Shown: positions 61,855 to 64,000 of the stretch, in pieces | How positions within the stretch are numbered: the stretch's first letter is position 1 | Layout: the number at the start of each line of letters is the position of its first letter | DNA from: Candidatus Omnitrophota bacterium | GTDB taxonomy: Bacteria > Hinthialibacterota > Hinthialibacteria > Hinthialibacterales > Hinthialibacteraceae | DNA length: 64,000 bases | Assembly: GCA_040755155.1 (NCBI GenBank) | Contig: JBFMBP010000097.1 | Location: forward strand, 8,431-72,430 | Reading direction: 5' to 3' | Position numbers and translations under genes: made by a program | The notes under the pieces: generated by a model | The model's input: the letters and a program-made list of their open reading frames with translations, nothing else | Database searches by the model: none | What the model was told of the DNA's origin: nothing

Positions 61855-62235
61855 TTAGTCTTCTTCCTTGACAGGATCCAACTGTCCGACGATCGTCGTT
61901 TCCGGGTCCACGATGACGGGCGCCGCAGGGGCCGTTTTTACGACCGCTTCGATTTTGACGGAGCCGTCTTTATATGCGCCGGATTGAAATTTTTCTAGAA
62001 TTCCATGTTTCTTCAACATAGAGCGGACGGTTTCGCTCAATTGGACGCCCTTTTGCAGCCATTGCAAAATTTCTTCTTCTTTCAAGGATATCTGCGCCGG
62101 CTGTTTTACGGGATCGTACCAACCCACATCGGAGATGGTTTTTCCATCGCGGCGCCAATGCGAATCCACGACCACCAGCCGGTAAAAAGGCAGATTCTTT
62201 TTTCCCAACCTTTTGAGACGGATTTTTAGAGCCAT
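61855..62235 (-). CDS. rpsP: Ribosomal protein bS16
   Basis: 126 residues after AGGAGG. The N-terminal 80 residues are standard bS16: MALKIRLKRLGKKNLPFYRLVVVDSHWRRDGKTISDVGWYDPVK, then LKEEEILQWLQKGVQLSETVRSMLKKHG. A C-terminal extension of about 40 residues (KTAPAAPVIVDPETTIVGQ) is variable in the family. It is a 30S assembly protein. Confidence 0.96.
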   Translation of the reverse strand: MALKIRLKRLGKKNLPFYRLVVVDSHWRRDGKTISDVGWYDPVKQPAQISLKEEEILQWLQKGVQLSETVRSMLKKHGILEKFQSGAYKDGSVKIEAVVKTAPAAPVIVDPETTIVGQLDPVKEED

Positions 62236-62321
62236 TAATTTCCTCCTGCGCTCCAGTTCTTTTCGATATAATTCATTCAGCGAGAATAATACCTATCGCC
62301 TTTAAATTTGCCGCTATCAAA

Positions 62322-62415
62322 ATTCCTCTCCCAAGATTGGGAGAGGTTAGGTGAGGGTTGATATATTTAGCTAATATTCCCTCACCCTAAACCCTCTCCC
62401 AGAGGGCGAGGGAAT
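62322..62415. repeat. Family 2 palindromic element between ffh and rpsP
   Basis: CCTCTCCCAAGATTGGGAGAGG (hairpin), TTAGGTGAGGGTTGAT, and a return arm CCCTCACCCTAAACCCTCTCCC. Architecture matches 35041-35133. It enlarges the ffh-rpsP gap inside a normally compact operon. Confidence 0.8.
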
Positions 62416-62431
62416 TATAAGATATTCTCGC

Positions 62432-63814
62432 CTACATTCCGGGAAACATGCCGCGCATGTTCATCATTTTCTTCATCATCTTTTTGTTCATCTTGGTTTT
62501 TTTGCCCTTGATTTTACGCTTTCCGGCGCCCGCCATCATGCTCATCATCTGCTTGGTTTGGGCGAATTGCTTCAAGAGGCGATTGACTTCCTGCATGGAG
62601 GTCCCGCTGCCTTTGGCGATGCGGCGTTTGCGATTGCCATTAATGAGGTTGGGCATAACGCGCTCTTGAGGAGTCATGGAATAGATAATGGCTTCCACGT
62701 ACTTCATCTCGTCGCCGCTCATGTCGATTTCCTTCATCATGTCGGAAGTACCCATGCCCGGCAGCATGGAAAGCATACTGCCGATGCCGCCCATCTTTTT
62801 GACTTGTTGAATCTGATTCAAGAAATCGTCGAAGGTATAGGTTTGATCGAGAATCTTCTTTTGCAGTTGCAGCGCTTCTTCTTCGTTGATGGTCTGCTGC
62901 GCTTTTTCGATCAGCGTCAGCACGTCGCCCATGCCGAGAATGCGCGAGGCCATGCGGTCGGGATAGAAGAACTCCAAGTCGTCCAGTTTTTCGCCCATAC
63001 CGGCGTAGAGAATCGGCTTGCCGGTTACTTGGCGGATGGAAATGGCCGCGCCGCCGCGCGCGTCGCTGTCCAGCTTCGTGAGGATAGCGCCGGTAATGCT
63101 GAGTTCTTCATTGAAGCGTTGTGCTTGGTTGATGGCGTCCTGCCCCACCATTGAATCGACAACTAGGATGACGTGGGTAGGCCGCCAGGCGCGTTGGACG
63201 CGCTTGACCTCGGCCATCATCTCTTCGTCGATATGCAATCGTCCGGCGGTATCGAGAATCACCGTATCCAAGCCATCGCGATGGGCTTGCCTGGAGCCTT
63301 GGCGGGCGATGTCCACAGGATCGGCTTCCGTTCCCATTTGAAAGACGGGAACGCCGACCTGATCGCCGACGACTTCCAACTGCTTGATGGCGGCGGGGCG
63401 GTAAATGTCTCCGGCGCAGAGCAGAGGCTTGCGCCCTTCGCCCATAAGTTTCTTGGCCAGCTTGGCGGCGGTGGTGGTTTTTCCCGAACCTTGAAGCCCC
63501 ACGAGCATGATGCGCGCTTCGCCGGGCAGCAGTTCCAGTTTGCTTTCCTTGCCGCCCAGAAGTTCGATCATCTCCTCGTTGACGATCTTGATGACCTGTT
63601 GTCCCGGCGTCAGGCTTTTGAGAATCTCGGCGCCCAGGGCGCGTTTTTCGACCTTCTCGCAAAACTCCTTGGCGACTTTATAATTGACGTCCGCTTCCAA
63701 AAACGCCTTGCGCACTTCGCGCAACGCTTCCTTGACGCTTTTCTCATCGAGGCGGGCTTTGCCCGTCAAATTGCGGAATATATTTTGAAATCGGCCTTGT
63801 AAATTTTCGAACAC
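62432..63814 (-). CDS. ffh: Signal recognition particle protein Ffh
   Basis: 460 residues from GTG (GAGGAGAGGA upstream). The N domain (MFENLQGRFQNIFRNLTGKA, then VKEALREVRKAFLEADVNYKVAKEF) is followed by the GTPase G domain: G1 LQGSGKTTTAAKLAKKL, GDIYRPAAIKQLE, G3 DTAGRLHIDE, G4 TKLDSDARGG, and the M domain with PGMG and a methionine-rich end (NRKRRIAKGSGTSMQEV, MKKMMNMRGMFPGM). It binds signal peptides and SRP RNA and brings ribosomes to the membrane. First clear gene of the operon. Confidence 0.98.
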   Translation of the reverse strand: MFENLQGRFQNIFRNLTGKARLDEKSVKEALREVRKAFLEADVNYKVAKEFCEKVEKRALGAEILKSLTPGQQVIKIVNEEMIELLGGKESKLELLPGEARIMLVGLQGSGKTTTAAKLAKKLMGEGRKPLLCAGDIYRPAAIKQLEVVGDQVGVPVFQMGTEADPVDIARQGSRQAHRDGLDTVILDTAGRLHIDEEMMAEVKRVQRAWRPTHVILVVDSMVGQDAINQAQRFNEELSITGAILTKLDSDARGGAAISIRQVTGKPILYAGMGEKLDDLEFFYPDRMASRILGMGDVLTLIEKAQQTINEEEALQLQKKILDQTYTFDDFLNQIQQVKKMGGIGSMLSMLPGMGTSDMMKEIDMSGDEMKYVEAIIYSMTPQERVMPNLINGNRKRRIAKGSGTSMQEVNRLLKQFAQTKQMMSMMAGAGKRKIKGKKTKMNKKMMKKMMNMRGMFPGM

Positions 63815-63861
63815 GCTTCCTCTCCTCTCGTCCGGCGTCTTGAGGATTCGTTTCGCCGCGT

Positions 63862-64000
63862 TTATTCCGAAGCGCCAACTAGTTTCATCAAATTCTTGAT
63901 CTTCCGCTTCAGCGGCCCGGTATCGTAAAGAATATCGTCGCGCAATAAATGGTTGATTTCGGCGATTTCTTTCCTAACGGCGTCCAAATCCACCCCATCG
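63862..64000 (-). CDS. Unidentified protein, C-terminal end only
   Basis: A 45-codon tail before a TAA, cut at the right edge. It encodes DGVDLDAVRKEIAEINHLL, RDDILYDTGPLKRKIKNLMKL and VGASE, charged and helical. It is upstream of ffh in the same direction, 47 bases away, so probably the preceding gene of the operon. The family cannot be named from this fragment; YlxM, often at this place, is possible but not supported. Confidence 0.45.
   Translation of the reverse strand, partial: DGVDLDAVRKEIAEINHLLRDDILYDTGPLKRKIKNLMKLVGASE

Overview
The window is 64 kb of bacterial chromosome of mixed composition, close to half G+C with AT-rich patches. Most genes lie on the minus strand. The gene content suggests a free-living, didermic, saprophytic bacterium from an uncultured lineage of the Hydrogenedentota/Sumerlaeota/Hinthialibacterota or PVC type. 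The basis is two pseudopilin-like proteins with FTLIELLIVVAIIGxLAAIAVPNFLNAQ N-termini, Tat-exported Gfo/Idh/MocA proteins, a ThuA-like protein, a sulfatase, a glucuronoyl-esterase-like hydrolase, secreted beta-helix and CBM9-like proteins, and lipoproteins. This placement is inference; the window has no rRNA gene.

Layout. 1-3154: an ABC-2 exporter operon, cut by the left edge, with one permease split into two overlapping frames. 3155-3704: palindromic repeats. 3705-8852: pepA and two histidine kinase genes in tandem. 9013-10230: two convergent pseudopilin genes. 10321-18211: secreted, ABM, macro-domain, BON, DegT, hypothetical and ThuA genes. 18339-25129: a membrane ABC-2-like protein, a GT-C-like protein and a UbiD-NUDIX-OYE operon. 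25169-26416: an AT-rich orphan SIR2-like gene. 26651-28444: a secreted repeat protein and an exported protein resembling phage tail-tube (gp19) proteins. 28759-29039: a plus-strand structured RNA, probably 6S RNA, with its own promoter and terminator. 29081-33291: a glycosyltransferase, tRNA-Asn and a hybrid sensor kinase. 33555-34970: cysS. 35409-40598: a Gfo/Idh, esterase and sulfatase cluster for sulfated or esterified polysaccharide. 40791-43500: PCD, a flavodoxin-ferredoxin protein, gmd and a small protein. 43627-44198: a ParDE-like pair. 44441-46914: a cytochrome bd-superfamily oxidase with a fused cytochrome c. 47294-48622: a second Gfo/Idh protein. 48781-51380: a TetR-controlled redox operon with a clear palindromic operator. 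51437-57252: an SSS symporter, a DUF262/HNH (GmrSD-like) gene, a beta-helix protein and a CBM9-like protein. 57437-58811: a cyclic-nucleotide-binding protein and a MazEF-like pair. 58876-64000: the housekeeping operon ffh-rpsP-khpA-rimM-trmD-SPOUT-rplS and its terminator.

Two families of palindromic, MITE-like elements are scattered between genes. Family 1 has three hairpins and ends near CTCATGTTACGC (3278-3598, 13441-13694, 57253-57420). Family 2 has pyrimidine-rich hairpins (16027-16173, 35041-35133, 35229-35382, 62322-62415); one copy has perfect 14-bp terminal inverted repeats. The items most worth a second look are the signal-peptide-bearing tail-tube-like protein, the 6S-like RNA, the TetR/Fe-S flavoprotein/DsrE/redoxin operon with a coupled 23-codon ORF, the oxidase, and a tandem esterase whose second domain appears to lack its catalytic serine.
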